This document shows, in pieces, positions 42,098-51,159 of a stretch of 64,000 bases of DNA. This DNA is from Bacteroidota bacterium (GTDB taxonomy: Bacteria; Bacteroidota; Bacteroidia; Chitinophagales; Chitinophagaceae), in assembly GCA_020161435.1 (NCBI GenBank), contig JAIUNV010000002.1:806001-870000 (forward strand). Direction: 5' to 3'. Below the pieces are notes generated by a model, which was not told where the DNA came from, made no database searches, and was given only the letters and a program-made list of their open reading frames with translations. Every line of letters begins with the position of its first letter. Within the stretch, counting starts at the first letter, position 1. A program made the translations under genes and the position numbers.

Positions 42098-42619
42098 TTA
42101 GGCATTCAAATAAATCTCCAACAACCCTTCTGGCAACAGTACATGCACGTGCTTTTTTTGCTGATCTATTTTCAGCAGGCTGTCTTCGTGCAGGGGTATC
42201 AATACTTCTTTTTCGTTGATGAAAATGGTACAGAGCAATTGGTGCGGTTGTTCAATCACTTCCGCTATTTCGCCCAGCGTTTTCCCATGGTCAATCACCA
42301 TAAAACCGAGCAGCGAGATGGATGCATGCTTGGCCACATGTTTGTCAAAATCGTCTTTCTTCAGCCACACTTGCTTTTGCAATAAAGCCGTGGCTTTTTC
42401 CCGACTATCGATACCTTCTAATTGCACCACTACTTCATCGGGGGCTTTGCCCTTGGCTGCCTGCAAAAAATAAGGCAGTTTGGAACCGCTTTTCTCTTCA
42501 ATCATCAAGGCGGCCACCCCTTGCAAATCTGTTTTTTTGCCCAGAGCGTGTTGCAAAATCATTTCGCCTTTCAAGCCTACTACGGCTACCAACTTACCCA
42601 CCGAAACTGTTTCTATCAT
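42098..42619 (-). CDS. rimM: Ribosome maturation factor RimM
   Basis: 173 residues. N-terminal RimM domain (VSVGKLVAVVGLKGEMILQ) and C-terminal PRC-barrel domain (LLGFMVIDHGKTLGEIAEVIE, then EVLIPLHEDSLLKID and VHVLLPEGLLEIYL). It assists 30S maturation, binding S19. It is downstream of rpsP, the usual partner, but a terminator and its own -7 element separate them. The ATG at 42619 lies 4 bases after the TACTTTTG element. Confidence 0.93.
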   Translation of the reverse strand: MIETVSVGKLVAVVGLKGEMILQHALGKKTDLQGVAALMIEEKSGSKLPYFLQAAKGKAPDEVVVQLEGIDSREKATALLQKQVWLKKDDFDKHVAKHASISLLGFMVIDHGKTLGEIAEVIEQPHQLLCTIFINEKEVLIPLHEDSLLKIDQQKKHVHVLLPEGLLEIYLNA

Positions 42620-42623
42620 GGTA

Positions 42624-42631
42624 CAAAAGTA
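42624..42631 (-). promoter_or_regulatory. -7 element four bases before rimM
   Basis: Minus-strand TACTTTTG is an exact TAnnTTTG match and lies 4 bases before the rimM ATG, so the mRNA would start at or very near the initiator codon. No -33 element stands out. Confidence 0.45.
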
Positions 42632-42652
42632 TTGGCGATGCACATAAAAAAA

Positions 42653-42679
42653 TCCCGCTCCGATAGAATCGAAGCGGGA
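42653..42679 (-). terminator. Terminator between rpsP and rimM
   Basis: TCCCGCT/AGCGGGA stem, one mismatch, then CGAT/ATCG and a 3-base loop, followed on the minus strand by seven T. It lies right after rpsP and before the rimM promoter. Confidence 0.8.
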
Positions 42680-42702
42680 CGATAATTTGTCTGAACGAGT
42701 AA

Positions 42703-43194
42703 TTATTCAGCAGCAGCATCTGCGGCAGGAGCCTCAGGAGCAGCTTCTTGAGCAGGAGCTTCTGCTACAGGAGCGGCGGCTTCTACCTTTTTAATTACTG
42801 GAGCCTGACGGCTGTCTTTCACCTGACGGCGATTGGCGGCTGAGCGGCGGGCGTTGTTGGCTTCATGTTCTTCGTGCCAAGCCTGGAATTTAACCATAGC
42901 AGTAGCTTCGTCGAACAGACCCAGCTTTACACCACGCAGCAGGTGTTTCAGGTACAATACGCCTTTGAAGCTCAGGATACGACGAACAGTGTCGGTAGGC
43001 TGAGCACCTTTGTGCAACCACTCCAATGACTTCTGACGGTCAATTTGAATAGTAGCAGGTACAGTCAGGGGATTGTAAGTACCTAATTTCTGAATGAACT
43101 TTCCATCGCGGGGTGAACGGGCATCTGCCACTACGATGAAATAAAACGGACGCTTCTTCGATCCGTGACGCTGCAAGCGGATTTTAACTGGCAT
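42703..43194 (-). CDS. rpsP: 30S ribosomal protein S16 with long Ala/Glu/Pro tail
   Basis: 163 residues. Residues 1-80 are canonical S16 ([31 protein letters not shown] and NPLTVPATI follow in order, in part). Residues 80-125 form an additional basic helical region and 126-163 a low-complexity tail of Ala, Pro and Glu. Long tails are common in Bacteroidota S16. The ATG at 43194 is chosen because MPVKIRL is the universal start. It has its own promoter about 65 bases upstream and a terminator behind. Confidence 0.96.
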   Translation of the reverse strand: MPVKIRLQRHGSKKRPFYFIVVADARSPRDGKFIQKLGTYNPLTVPATIQIDRQKSLEWLHKGAQPTDTVRRILSFKGVLYLKHLLRGVKLGLFDEATAMVKFQAWHEEHEANNARRSAANRRQVKDSRQAPVIKKVEAAAPVAEAPAQEAAPEAPAADAAAE

Positions 43195-43258
43195 CTTAAA
43201 TAGACATTTAAATGCGTGAAACAATAAATTTTAAAACTCTCCCAATGATTTGGGATGG

Positions 43259-43289
43259 CAAAAGTAGCGCCCGACGATTATATGAGCAA
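43259..43289 (-). promoter_or_regulatory. Promoter of rpsP
   Basis: On the minus strand TTG (43289-43287), 20 bases, TACTTTTG (43266-43259), a good match to the -33/-7 pattern. It leaves a leader of about 57-60 bases before the rpsP ATG. Confidence 0.65.
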
Positions 43290-43372
43290 TTCTCTTTTAA
43301 AAATGCTTGTCGAAATGGCTATTTTTTGACATTTATCAAAGCGAAAAATTACCCCAAACCCGGCTGGCATGG

Positions 43373-44842
43373 TTATTCTACGTTGATAAAGGCCACTTTG
43401 CCATTACCCATATTAAAAAAGTACCCGCCAACGGCTACGTTGCCTGCATTTACAGTAACCGTAGTTCCGAAATTATTATTGGGGGTAGTAGTACCATCGG
43501 TAATAGACCGCTGACGAAGGCAGGCTGTTACTGTACCAAAAGCGCCTTGTGTGGTACCAAGTTTGTACACCAATGCCTGCCCTTGTGCCGCATAGCCATT
43601 TACATTTTTACCCGGCATACCTACCACCAGATAGTCTCCATTTAGTGAAACACTGGCGCCAATCATATCCCCATTTTGGGCATCGGATACGGCCACGTCG
43701 GCGTGGTAGTTCCAAGTGCCATACTCCAATTTGTACACGTATGCACGTCCTGCACCGGCGATGGAGCCTACGCCAGTTTCATAAGGAGAACCCACTGCCA
43801 GATAATTGCCTTTGAGGGAAACACTGGTACCATACTGGCCACCCGTAGCAACCGAGTTGGTATAAAAAGTTAATGCCCACTCAGGATTGCTCTGCCGGTA
43901 CTTGATGGCCACCACGCCTTTGTTGCTGTTGTTGCCCGGTGCCCCAATGGCTGCAATACCCGTAGTAGCATCAATGGAAACACTGCTGCCGTATTTAGAA
44001 TTCCCGGTTCCCTGATCCCAGATATCGCGGTAGTCCTGCACCCAATCGGGCAAAAACGAAGCGTAACGCCAAATGTAAATGGCGCCTTCATTGTTGCGGG
44101 TGGGCGGCTGGTTTACATACTCTTTGCCAGGTGCGCCAATAATGGCCAATGTGCCATCAAGCGCCACACTGGTACCGAAGTAATCTTCAGCCGCGGCATC
44201 ACTGGCGGTCATTATTTTTTCCTGTACCCAAGTACTGCCATTGTAGCGAAAAGCATAGGCTTTTCCGGCATCAGCTTTGGAGGGTAAATCAGCGAGGCTG
44301 GCTCCTAATACCATTGCAGTGCCGTTTACACTTACACTAAAACCAAAGCGGTCGCCACTGGCACGGTCGCTGGCTTTCAGCAATTGGCGAAAGGTCCAGC
44401 TGCCATTTACTTTTTCGTACATAAATACAGCACCGTATTCGCCGTTTTCAAATTGGTCGTGGTGGCCAAAAGCACCTACTGCAGCCCAGTTGCCAGAGAT
44501 GGATACACTACAGCCATAGCCCTGCCCGAAGAATGAAGTAGGTGGCTGACTATAAGCTGGTGGCAGAGAAGAAGGGTCTCCAAAAAGCAAGGCACTCCAA
44601 CTGCTGCCATTGTACATCATTACAGTTTGTTTGTCGGTATCGTACACCAGCAAGCCTACGGCTTTTTTGGGCATGGCATTGCGCTGCGCAGAAGTCAGCC
44701 GGGGAATGAGCAGGCCCTGTGTGCTACTCTGCACATCGAGGCGGGCCGAAGAGTCTGGCGCATTATTGCCAATGGCAATATTGTTTTGGGCAAATAGCGT
44801 TGGTGCCAGCAACAGCATGCAGGCGGTGAGCAGTTGTTTCAT
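43373..44842 (-). CDS. Exported FG-GAP repeat surface protein
   Basis: 489 residues. Signal peptide (1-18, TLFA-Q), then a short module LDVQSSTQGLLIPRLTSAQRNAM typical of Bacteroidota tail-fibre-like or cell-surface proteins, then at least six FG-GAP repeats from about residue 105 (phrases FGQGYGCSVSISGNWAAVGA, FGFSVSVNGTAMVLGA, YGTSVSLKGNYLAVGSP, IGASVSLNGDYLVVGMPG) forming an integrin-type beta-propeller. No CHU_C or Por sorting domain at the end, so how it is retained is unclear. Function unknown, probably adhesion. Single-gene unit upstream of rpsP. Confidence 0.9.
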   Translation of the reverse strand: MKQLLTACMLLLAPTLFAQNNIAIGNNAPDSSARLDVQSSTQGLLIPRLTSAQRNAMPKKAVGLLVYDTDKQTVMMYNGSSWSALLFGDPSSLPPAYSQPPTSFFGQGYGCSVSISGNWAAVGAFGHHDQFENGEYGAVFMYEKVNGSWTFRQLLKASDRASGDRFGFSVSVNGTAMVLGASLADLPSKADAGKAYAFRYNGSTWVQEKIMTASDAAAEDYFGTSVALDGTLAIIGAPGKEYVNQPPTRNNEGAIYIWRYASFLPDWVQDYRDIWDQGTGNSKYGSSVSIDATTGIAAIGAPGNNSNKGVVAIKYRQSNPEWALTFYTNSVATGGQYGTSVSLKGNYLAVGSPYETGVGSIAGAGRAYVYKLEYGTWNYHADVAVSDAQNGDMIGASVSLNGDYLVVGMPGKNVNGYAAQGQALVYKLGTTQGAFGTVTACLRQRSITDGTTTPNNNFGTTVTVNAGNVAVGGYFFNMGNGKVAFINVE

Positions 44843-44902
44843 GTGAAGATGCGATAAGATTTTTCAGACTAAAAAATGCGGCGCAATGGTAAGCAAAAAA
44901 AG

Positions 44903-44932
44903 AAGTGGCGCCGAATGATCCCGGCGCCACTT
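44903..44932 (-). terminator. Terminator of ffh
   Basis: 11-bp stem (AAGTGGCGCCG with CGGCGCCACTT) with an 8-base loop, followed on the minus strand by a T run. About 20 bases beyond the ffh stop. Confidence 0.88.
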
Positions 44933-44952
44933 GCTTATTATTTTTCAACGAC

Positions 44953-46266
44953 TTATCGACGTCCCATCATGCCACCCATCGGCATTTTGTTCATCATCTT
45001 CATCATCTGCTTCATTTGCTCAAACTGCTTCATGAAGGCATTTACCTCTTCCAGTTTTTTGCCGCTGCCTTTGGCAATGCGGTTTTTGCGGGAAGGGTTG
45101 ATAAGATCAGGATTGGCTCTTTCTTCGGGCGTCATGCTGTGTATCATGGCTTCAATGCCTTTGAATGCATCATCGGGAATATCCAGGTCTTTTACCTGCT
45201 TGCCCAAACCGGGTATCATGCCCAGCAAATCTTTCATGTTTCCCATTTTTTTGATTTGCTGAATCTGCTGCAAAAAGTCTTCGAAGTCGAACTGGTTTTT
45301 ACGGATTTTCTTTTCCAGCTTTTTGGCTTGCTCTTCGTCAAACTGAGCCTGCGCTTTTTCTACGAGAGTGGTAATATCACCCATGCCCAAAATACGCTGC
45401 GCCATACGGTCGGGATAGAACACATCGAGTGCATCCATTTTTTCGCCGTTGCTTACAAACTTTATGGGCTTATCTACCGTGTACTGTATGGAAATGGCAG
45501 CACCACCCCGGGTATCGCCATCGAGTTTGGTGAGCACCACGCCGCTGAAGTCGAGGCGGTCGTTGAAGGCCTTAGCCGTGTTCACCGCATCCTGACCGGT
45601 CATACTATCCACCACAAACAAAATCTCTGTGGGATTCACGGCGGCTTTAATGTTGGCTACTTCGGTCATCATCACTTCGTCTACCGCCAGGCGGCCGGCA
45701 GTATCGATGATGACTACGTTTTTATTTTTGGCTTTGGCTTCGGCAATGGCAGCTTTGGCTATGCTCACCGCATCTTTATTCTCCCTGTCGCTGTACACAT
45801 CCACCTGTACTTGCTCGCCCAGCACATGCAGCTGATCGATGGCCGCAGGGCGATAAATATCGGCTGCTACCAGCAACGGACTTTTCTTTTGGCTCTTGAG
45901 ATAATTGGCCAGTTTGCCACTGAAAGTGGTTTTACCGCTACCCTGCAAGCCGGCAATTAAAATAACTGCAGGATTGCCGGTGATGTTGAATTCGCTGGCT
46001 TTGCCGCCCATCAGTTCGGTGAGTTCGTCTTGTACAATCTTCACCATTTGCTGGCCGGGGCTCACACTCAGCAGTACTTTTTCGCCCATGGCCTTGTCTT
46101 TCACCTTATCGGTAAAATCCTTGGCTATCTTATAGTTTACGTCGGCATCTACCAGTGCCCGGCGAATGTCTTTTACCGTATTGGCTATGTTCAGTTCGTT
46201 GATGCGCCCCTGGCCTTTAATATTTTTAAACGCCGACTCTAACCGCTCCGATAATGATTCGAACAT
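44953..46266 (-). CDS. ffh: Signal recognition particle GTPase Ffh
   Basis: 437 residues. N domain, then G domain with GLQGSGKTTFSGKLA, DTAGRLAVDEVMM and TKLDGDTRGG, and the methionine-rich M domain (from about 300) with MIHSMTPEERANPDLINPSRKNRIAKGSG in part and a Met-rich tail (MKQFEQMKQMMKMMNKMPMGGMMG in part) that binds signal peptides and SRP RNA. It targets nascent membrane proteins to FtsY. Single gene with its own terminator. The SRP RNA gene is not seen nearby. Confidence 0.98.
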   Translation of the reverse strand: MFESLSERLESAFKNIKGQGRINELNIANTVKDIRRALVDADVNYKIAKDFTDKVKDKAMGEKVLLSVSPGQQMVKIVQDELTELMGGKASEFNITGNPAVILIAGLQGSGKTTFSGKLANYLKSQKKSPLLVAADIYRPAAIDQLHVLGEQVQVDVYSDRENKDAVSIAKAAIAEAKAKNKNVVIIDTAGRLAVDEVMMTEVANIKAAVNPTEILFVVDSMTGQDAVNTAKAFNDRLDFSGVVLTKLDGDTRGGAAISIQYTVDKPIKFVSNGEKMDALDVFYPDRMAQRILGMGDITTLVEKAQAQFDEEQAKKLEKKIRKNQFDFEDFLQQIQQIKKMGNMKDLLGMIPGLGKQVKDLDIPDDAFKGIEAMIHSMTPEERANPDLINPSRKNRIAKGSGKKLEEVNAFMKQFEQMKQMMKMMNKMPMGGMMGRR

Positions 46267-46364
46267 GAAACTTGATTTTTAATACACAAAGAAAAAAGGA
46301 TGCAATCAAGCAAGATTACATCCTAAAAATGAGGTGCGAAATTAAGGGAAGGAACCGAACCGAA

Positions 46365-47234
46365 TCAGGTTCCCAAATAAACTTTCAGCAGCTTGGATCG
46401 GTTGGTGCTTTGGAGTTTTGCCAGGGCCTTGTCTTTTATTTGCCGCACCCGCTCCCGGGTGAGGTGAAAGCGATGGCCAATGTCTTCGAGGCTCAGTGGA
46501 TTATCGATACCGATGCCAAAGAAATAGCAGAGCACTTCTTTTTGCCTTTCGGTGAGGGTATTGAGGCTGCGGGTGATTTCTGTTTTCAACGATTCGTGGT
46601 GGTCGAGGTTGGCATTGGCCTGATCGGCATTGGGGTTGGCCATCAGGTCTATCAATGAGCCATCTTCACTATCAGAAACGGGTGCATCCATGCTGATATG
46701 CCTGCCGCCAATACTCAGTGTGGCAGCCACTTCATCGGTTCCCATTTCCAGCACATCGGCCAGTTCTTCCGGCGTGGGCTCCCGTTCGTACTCCTGCTCC
46801 AGCTGGTTGAAAGACCGGGTTATTTTGTTGGTGAGCCCCACTTTGTTGAGCGGCAGCCGTACAATGCGGCTTTGCTCGGCCAGGGCCTGCAAAATGCTTT
46901 GGCGAATCCACCAAACGGCGTAAGAAATGAATTTGACCCCCCTTGTTTCATCAAACCGCTGGGCGGCACGAATGAGGCCGAGGTTGCCTTCGTTGATGAG
47001 GTCGCTCAGGGTAAGCCCCTGATTTTGATACTGCTTAGCCACACTTACCACAAAACGCAGGTTGGCCCCTACCAGCCGGTCGAGTGCCCGCTGATCGCCT
47101 TGTTTAATGCGGATGGCTAATTGAACTTCTTCTTCGGGTGAGATGAGTTCCACCCGACCAATTTCTTGCAGATACTTTTCCAGGCTTTGCGATTCCCGGT
47201 TGGTAATAGATTTAGTAATCTTGAGTTGGCGCAT
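46365..47234 (-). CDS. rpoD: Primary RNA polymerase sigma factor
   Basis: 289 residues. Short Bacteroidota-type sigma-70 that starts at [15 protein letters not shown] and lacks region 1.1. Region 2 is [32 protein letters not shown] in part, region 3 covers the [11 protein letters not shown] segment, and region 4 is [29 protein letters not shown] in part. It recognises the TAnnTTTG / TTTG promoters seen in this window. Two adjacent in-frame ATGs exist; the second is used because the consensus family start is MRQL. Confidence 0.97.
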   Translation of the reverse strand: MRQLKITKSITNRESQSLEKYLQEIGRVELISPEEEVQLAIRIKQGDQRALDRLVGANLRFVVSVAKQYQNQGLTLSDLINEGNLGLIRAAQRFDETRGVKFISYAVWWIRQSILQALAEQSRIVRLPLNKVGLTNKITRSFNQLEQEYEREPTPEELADVLEMGTDEVAATLSIGGRHISMDAPVSDSEDGSLIDLMANPNADQANANLDHHESLKTEITRSLNTLTERQKEVLCYFFGIGIDNPLSLEDIGHRFHLTRERVRQIKDKALAKLQSTNRSKLLKVYLGT

Positions 47235-47539
47235 ACTCATAGAGCAGAATTTTTGGTGGTTGAAAATGTGTGTTTGTTATGGGTAGTAGTTAGTGGTCGT
47301 ATGCCAAAATCTCGCACTCCGGGGCCTTACTCTCAGTAGGAAAGTTAAGGGATAGTGAAACCCCAATCCAAAAAAAACTAGTGATAAAACAGAAAAATAA
47401 TCCCGCAAACCCTTGTTTGTGGAGGGTTTCAGGTAATTCATCTCAACAGACGGACCTGTAAAATTTATTTTGAGGCGTCGATTAATTTTCTATTATTGCA
47501 CCGATCGCAACATTGAACCACAATAACTTCTGCGAGTAG
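47235..47539. other. Non-coding gap between divergent rpoD and the START-like gene
   Basis: 305 bases with no gene. It holds a short inverted repeat (AAACCC ... GGGTTT around 47416-47438) and a GC-rich stretch near 47325, but no exact TAnnTTTG element on the rpoD side. No RNA gene recognised. Confidence 0.45.
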
Positions 47540-47920
47540 ATGACTAAGAAGCAAAAATTCACACTGGAATATCCTGTTAGGTGCTCACCCACCATTTTGT
47601 ACGAATTTCTGGCAACCTCCAACGGTTTGCAGGAATGGTTTGCAGATAAAGTAGATGATAAAGACAACGTTTGGCTCTTTACCTGGAATGGTAGTACCGA
47701 AAAAGCCGAAGTAGTAGAGCAGGAACAAGACAAATTTGTAAAATTTCGTTGGCTGCATGCCCCTTCCGAAGAGTTTTTTGAATTTCGGATTGAAAAAACG
47801 GAAGTAAGCAACCAAACAATTTTGGTGATTACCGATTTTGCCGAAAAAAACGAAATCAAAGACCAGAGCCAGCTGTGGGGATATCAGGTGAAAGACCTGT
47901 TTCACCGCCTTGGCAACTAG
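47540..47920 (+). CDS. START-like domain protein (SRPBCC/AHSA1 type)
   Basis: 126 residues: FTLEYPVRCSPTILYEFLATSNGLQEWFAD and WNGSTEKAEVVEQEQDKFVKFRW (in part) form the helix-grip fold of the SRPBCC superfamily; LWGYQVKDLFHRLG ends the C-terminal helix. The START-like family protein is conserved in Bacteroidota and often of unknown function; a ligand-binding pocket is likely. It overlaps the 3' end of the next, opposite-strand gene by 4 bases. Divergent from rpoD. Confidence 0.85.
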   Translation: MTKKQKFTLEYPVRCSPTILYEFLATSNGLQEWFADKVDDKDNVWLFTWNGSTEKAEVVEQEQDKFVKFRWLHAPSEEFFEFRIEKTEVSNQTILVITDFAEKNEIKDQSQLWGYQVKDLFHRLGN

Positions 47921-48510
47921 CACTTTTGCAAAGCGGCTACCAATTGCTGGTATGCCTCCGCATAAAATTGAAATGCCTGTACCCATTGGGATACAGGTAT
48001 TTTTTTTGCAGCTATGTAAAAAACGTTGGCTGCTGTGTCAGTGCAATCCGTATGCTCATTCCACTCAGCATTAGGCAACTCATAATTCCACGGATTGCTG
48101 GTGCTGCCGCAAAGCCAACCCTGCTGTTGTAGTTGTGGCAGTATCGGCCTAAATCTTGATGCATACTCACCGGATAGCTGCAAACGGATGCTGAAATGAT
48201 GCCCCCACCAGAAAAAGCTACGGATGGCAAAATTTCCATGTTTGTCAAAACAACGGGGATAATCGAGCATTACCCACGGCATTTGTTCATACTGCTCCCC
48301 TTTCGAAATTTTGGGCTGCCCCAAAAAAGCCTGCGGGTGTTGCACAGTCAACGATGCCGCCTGCTGGCGATACACATCGGCCAGACATCCGAAAATTTCA
48401 TACACATCAGCAATAATGCGGTGCTTCGTTAAAATGAAAGCATCCTGCGAAGCCAACTGCCATTCTGCAGCTGAAAGTGCTAATTTTGGCGACCTTACGG
48501 GCAAATCCAT
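47917..48510 (-). CDS. Conserved hypothetical protein of about 200 residues
   Basis: 197 residues, soluble, with no signal peptide. Distinct conserved-looking phrases are SKGEQYEQMPWVMLDYPRCFD, FAIRSFFWWGHHFSIRLQLSGEY and AQFYAEAYQQLV-type C-terminus. I recognise this as a recurrent Bacteroidota hypothetical but no named domain. Trp, His and Tyr are abundant. Its 3' end overlaps the START-like gene by 4 bases, and the 5' end lies 8 bases from the GTG start of the divergent permease gene. Confidence 0.8.
   Translation of the reverse strand: MDLPVRSPKLALSAAEWQLASQDAFILTKHRIIADVYEIFGCLADVYRQQAASLTVQHPQAFLGQPKISKGEQYEQMPWVMLDYPRCFDKHGNFAIRSFFWWGHHFSIRLQLSGEYASRFRPILPQLQQQGWLCGSTSNPWNYELPNAEWNEHTDCTDTAANVFYIAAKKIPVSQWVQAFQFYAEAYQQLVAALQKC
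48481..48488 (+). promoter_or_regulatory. -7 element of the LptF/LptG-like gene
   Basis: TAATTTTG, an exact TAnnTTTG match, 30 bases before the GTG start. It lies inside the 5' end of the divergent hypothetical gene. Confidence 0.5.
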
Positions 48511-48518
48511 TACACGGA

Positions 48519-49958
48519 GTGATTAAACAATTAGACAAACTGATACTACGGGCTTTCATCGGTCCATTTCTTGCCACTTTTCTAATCGCCATTTTTGTAC
48601 TCATCCTGCAATTCTTCTGGCTATGGATTGATGATTTTGTGGGCAAAGGTATAGATATGGCCACGCTGGGCGAAGTAGTGTTGTATGTAGCCGCCAGCTG
48701 GGTGCCTGTGGCATTACCACTGGCTATGCTGCTCTCCACCATTATGACCTTTGGCAACCTCGGCGAAAGCTATGAACTCGTTGCCATTAAATCTGCCGGC
48801 ATATCGTTGCTGAGATTTATGCGGCCCATTTTTTTAGCCAGTTTACTTATTGTAGGTGTGGCTTTTTTATTCAACAACAACATCATTCCTATTGTCAATC
48901 TCAAACTGAATAAACTGAAGTACGAGATTGTGTATTCCAAACCAGCATTCGATATTAAGCCTGGTGTTTTTTACGACAACATAGAAGGCTATGTAATTAA
49001 ACTGGGTAGCAAAGAAAACGACGGGCAGTTGATTAAAGATGTGATCATTTACGAAAAAGGCAACTACCTGCAAGATAATCTGCTGCTGGCCGACAGTGGC
49101 TCCATGACGGTGAGCAATGACAAGCGTTTCCTCAAGTTTCACCTGAAGCACGGCACCCGCTACGAAGAACGAGGCATGCGAAGCACTACCAACACTGAAC
49201 TCATAAGGGTTGGCTTTGATGAATATGAAAAAATATTTGACCTCACCAGTTTTTTCAGGGTACAATCAAACGACAGTTTGTTTAAAGACAACTACCGGAT
49301 GCTGAGTGTAAGGCAGCTCAAGCATTTTATGGATTCGGTGGTGGTAAAAAAAGATTCACTCAGCAAACGCATTCGCAATGAAGTGAGTGCCAATTTTAGT
49401 TTTGCTACGCAATACGACAGTGGTAAACTCAAGCTGCCCATTGTACAAAAAGCCCCAAAAAATTTGCAAGCTATTTTCCCCGATAGTACCAAAACAATAC
49501 TGGCCGATATGGCATTGTCGAAAATTAATGCAGCTAAAACTTCGATGGATTTATTTTATGCAGACTACAATAGCCGCAGCCGCGAAATAAGGGAGTATAT
49601 GATTGGCCTGCACCAAAAGTTTGCGTTATCTTTTGCATGCTTTGTAATGTTTTTGATTGGTGCACCGCTGGGCTCCATCATTCGCAAAGGCGGCATTGGC
49701 ACCCCGCTCGTTTTTGCCGTTATCTTTTTTGCCATTTTCCATTTGCTCAATACTACTGGCGAAAAGCTGGCCAAAGAAGCGGTACTTTCTCCCTTTGTAG
49801 GCACTTGGTTGCCTTCCATTGTGCTGGTGCCCATTGGTATTTTTCTGGGTTACAAAGCCATGCGGGATTCGCAGCTTTTCAACAAAGAATTTTACTACAG
49901 AACAGCAGTACAATTTAAAAAATTCATCCGGCGCAATGCCACAAAAAATAACGCATGA
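48519..49958 (+). CDS. LptF/LptG family lipopolysaccharide export permease
   Basis: 479 residues. Membrane segments near 12-32, 55-75, 95-120 and three in the last 130 residues, around a periplasmic beta-jellyroll (about 125-300), the LptF/LptG/YjgP arrangement. Opening KQLDKLILRAFIGPFLATF and GESYELVAIKSAGIS are typical. It moves LPS from the inner membrane together with LptB. The start is GTG (giving MIKQLDK) rather than a more upstream GTG overlapping the opposite gene. The stop overlaps the sod ATG by 4 bases, so the SOD gene is translationally coupled. Confidence 0.92.
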   Translation: MIKQLDKLILRAFIGPFLATFLIAIFVLILQFFWLWIDDFVGKGIDMATLGEVVLYVAASWVPVALPLAMLLSTIMTFGNLGESYELVAIKSAGISLLRFMRPIFLASLLIVGVAFLFNNNIIPIVNLKLNKLKYEIVYSKPAFDIKPGVFYDNIEGYVIKLGSKENDGQLIKDVIIYEKGNYLQDNLLLADSGSMTVSNDKRFLKFHLKHGTRYEERGMRSTTNTELIRVGFDEYEKIFDLTSFFRVQSNDSLFKDNYRMLSVRQLKHFMDSVVVKKDSLSKRIRNEVSANFSFATQYDSGKLKLPIVQKAPKNLQAIFPDSTKTILADMALSKINAAKTSMDLFYADYNSRSREIREYMIGLHQKFALSFACFVMFLIGAPLGSIIRKGGIGTPLVFAVIFFAIFHLLNTTGEKLAKEAVLSPFVGTWLPSIVLVPIGIFLGYKAMRDSQLFNKEFYYRTAVQFKKFIRRNATKNNA

Positions 49959-50698
49959 AAAGAAGACATTTCTTAACCGAAGGTTCGAAAGCTGCTGCAG
50001 GTATTGTGGTAGCAGGTGGTGCATTGGCCAGCCTCAGTGCTTGTGGCAATAAGGCTCAAGCTACTGCCAGCAAATTCTATGCAGGCACCCCCGCACTCAC
50101 ACAACGTGCTTTGGGTTATGATTACAATGCTTTGCTGCCCTCCATAGATGCAGCTACCATGGAAATACATTACACGAAGCATGCAGCTGCATACACAAAA
50201 AATATGACCGAAGCATTGACTGCTGAAGCTCCTGATACCAAGCAATTAGAAACTTTGTTTGCCAACATGAGCAAGTACAGTGCAAAGCTGCGCAACAATG
50301 CCGGCGGCCATTACAACCACGAAAGTTTTTGGCGCTTTATGAAACCCGGTGGTGCGGCTATGCCTGCTGCACTCAAAACCGCCATCGAAAAACAGTTTGG
50401 TTCAGCAGCCGACATGCGAACTGCTTTTGCCGCTGCGGGTACGGGCCGCTTTGGCAGTGGCTGGGCTTGGCTGGTAGTAGATGCTAATAAACAATTGAAA
50501 ATTGGCAGCACCCCCAACCAAGACAATCCGCTGATGGATGTGAGTGAATTGAAAGGCTATCCCATTTTAGGATTAGATGTATGGGAACATGCTTACTATT
50601 TGAAATACCAAAACAAACGGGCTGATTACATAGCTGCCTGGTGGAACATAGTAAACTGGGAAGAAGTAAATGCCCGGTACGAGTTTGCACTTAAGTAA
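49955..50698 (+). CDS. sod: Exported lipoprotein-type superoxide dismutase (Mn/Fe)
   Basis: 247 residues. The first 30 residues form a Tat-like signal (RR at 3-4) that ends in the lipobox LSAC (Cys30), so the enzyme is exported and lipid-anchored. The mature part is a full Mn/Fe SOD: metal ligands His72-or-76 region (IHYTKH), His122 (YNHESFW), Asp208 and His212 (LDVWEHAYYL). The Gly-Gly-His119 before the second ligand and Gln189 in TPNQDNP favour manganese. It removes superoxide on the outside of the inner membrane. Start ATG overlaps the upstream LptF/G stop (ATGA). Confidence 0.93.
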   Translation: MKRRHFLTEGSKAAAGIVVAGGALASLSACGNKAQATASKFYAGTPALTQRALGYDYNALLPSIDAATMEIHYTKHAAAYTKNMTEALTAEAPDTKQLETLFANMSKYSAKLRNNAGGHYNHESFWRFMKPGGAAMPAALKTAIEKQFGSAADMRTAFAAAGTGRFGSGWAWLVVDANKQLKIGSTPNQDNPLMDVSELKGYPILGLDVWEHAYYLKYQNKRADYIAAWWNIVNWEEVNARYEFALK

Positions 50699-50741
50699 CG
50701 CATCTGTATTGCTGCAACATTAAAACATCAATAATAAACCA

Positions 50742-51149
50742 ATGAAGACAATCACCCGATGGTCGAAAGACATGGCTTTTGAAAGTGAATATGACGGACA
50801 TGCTATTGAACTAAATGGTGCTACCGGCCCCGACGGTAAGCGACTGGCCTTTAGCCCGAAAGCATTGTTGCTCAGCGGCCTTGCCGGCTGCAGTGGCATT
50901 GATGTAGTGGAAATTCTCTCCAAAATGAAAGTGCCTTTTACACAGCTGGAAATAGAAGCCGAAAGCGAACCTGTAGCTGAGCATCCAAAGGTTTTTCAAG
51001 ACATTATTATTGAATACAAAATTGATGCCGCACCAGCAGATGAAGACAAAGTAAAAAGAGCAGTATCTCTTTCGTTGGAAAAATACTGTGGTGTAGCGGC
51101 CATGCTACGCAAAAACAGCGCCATCGTTCCAAAAATAACCTTGATATAA
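50742..51149 (+). CDS. OsmC family protein
   Basis: 135 residues. The OsmC/Ohr fold, with catalytic cysteine pair Cys50 (LAGCSGIDVVEIL) and Cys116 (LEKYCGVAAML), and LAFSPKALLLSGLAG in the central helix. The family reduces organic hydroperoxides with dithiol reductants. It lies 43 bases after the exported SOD and 10 bases before a cation transporter, fitting an oxidative or metal stress grouping. Both cysteines are present. Confidence 0.92.
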   Translation: MKTITRWSKDMAFESEYDGHAIELNGATGPDGKRLAFSPKALLLSGLAGCSGIDVVEILSKMKVPFTQLEIEAESEPVAEHPKVFQDIIIEYKIDAAPADEDKVKRAVSLSLEKYCGVAAMLRKNSAIVPKITLI

Positions 51150-51159
51150 ATTTACACAA

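Noticed and set aside
44905..45960. 351-codon plus-strand open frame opposite ffh
   Set aside because: Antisense shadow of ffh with no domain and Phe/His-rich composition.
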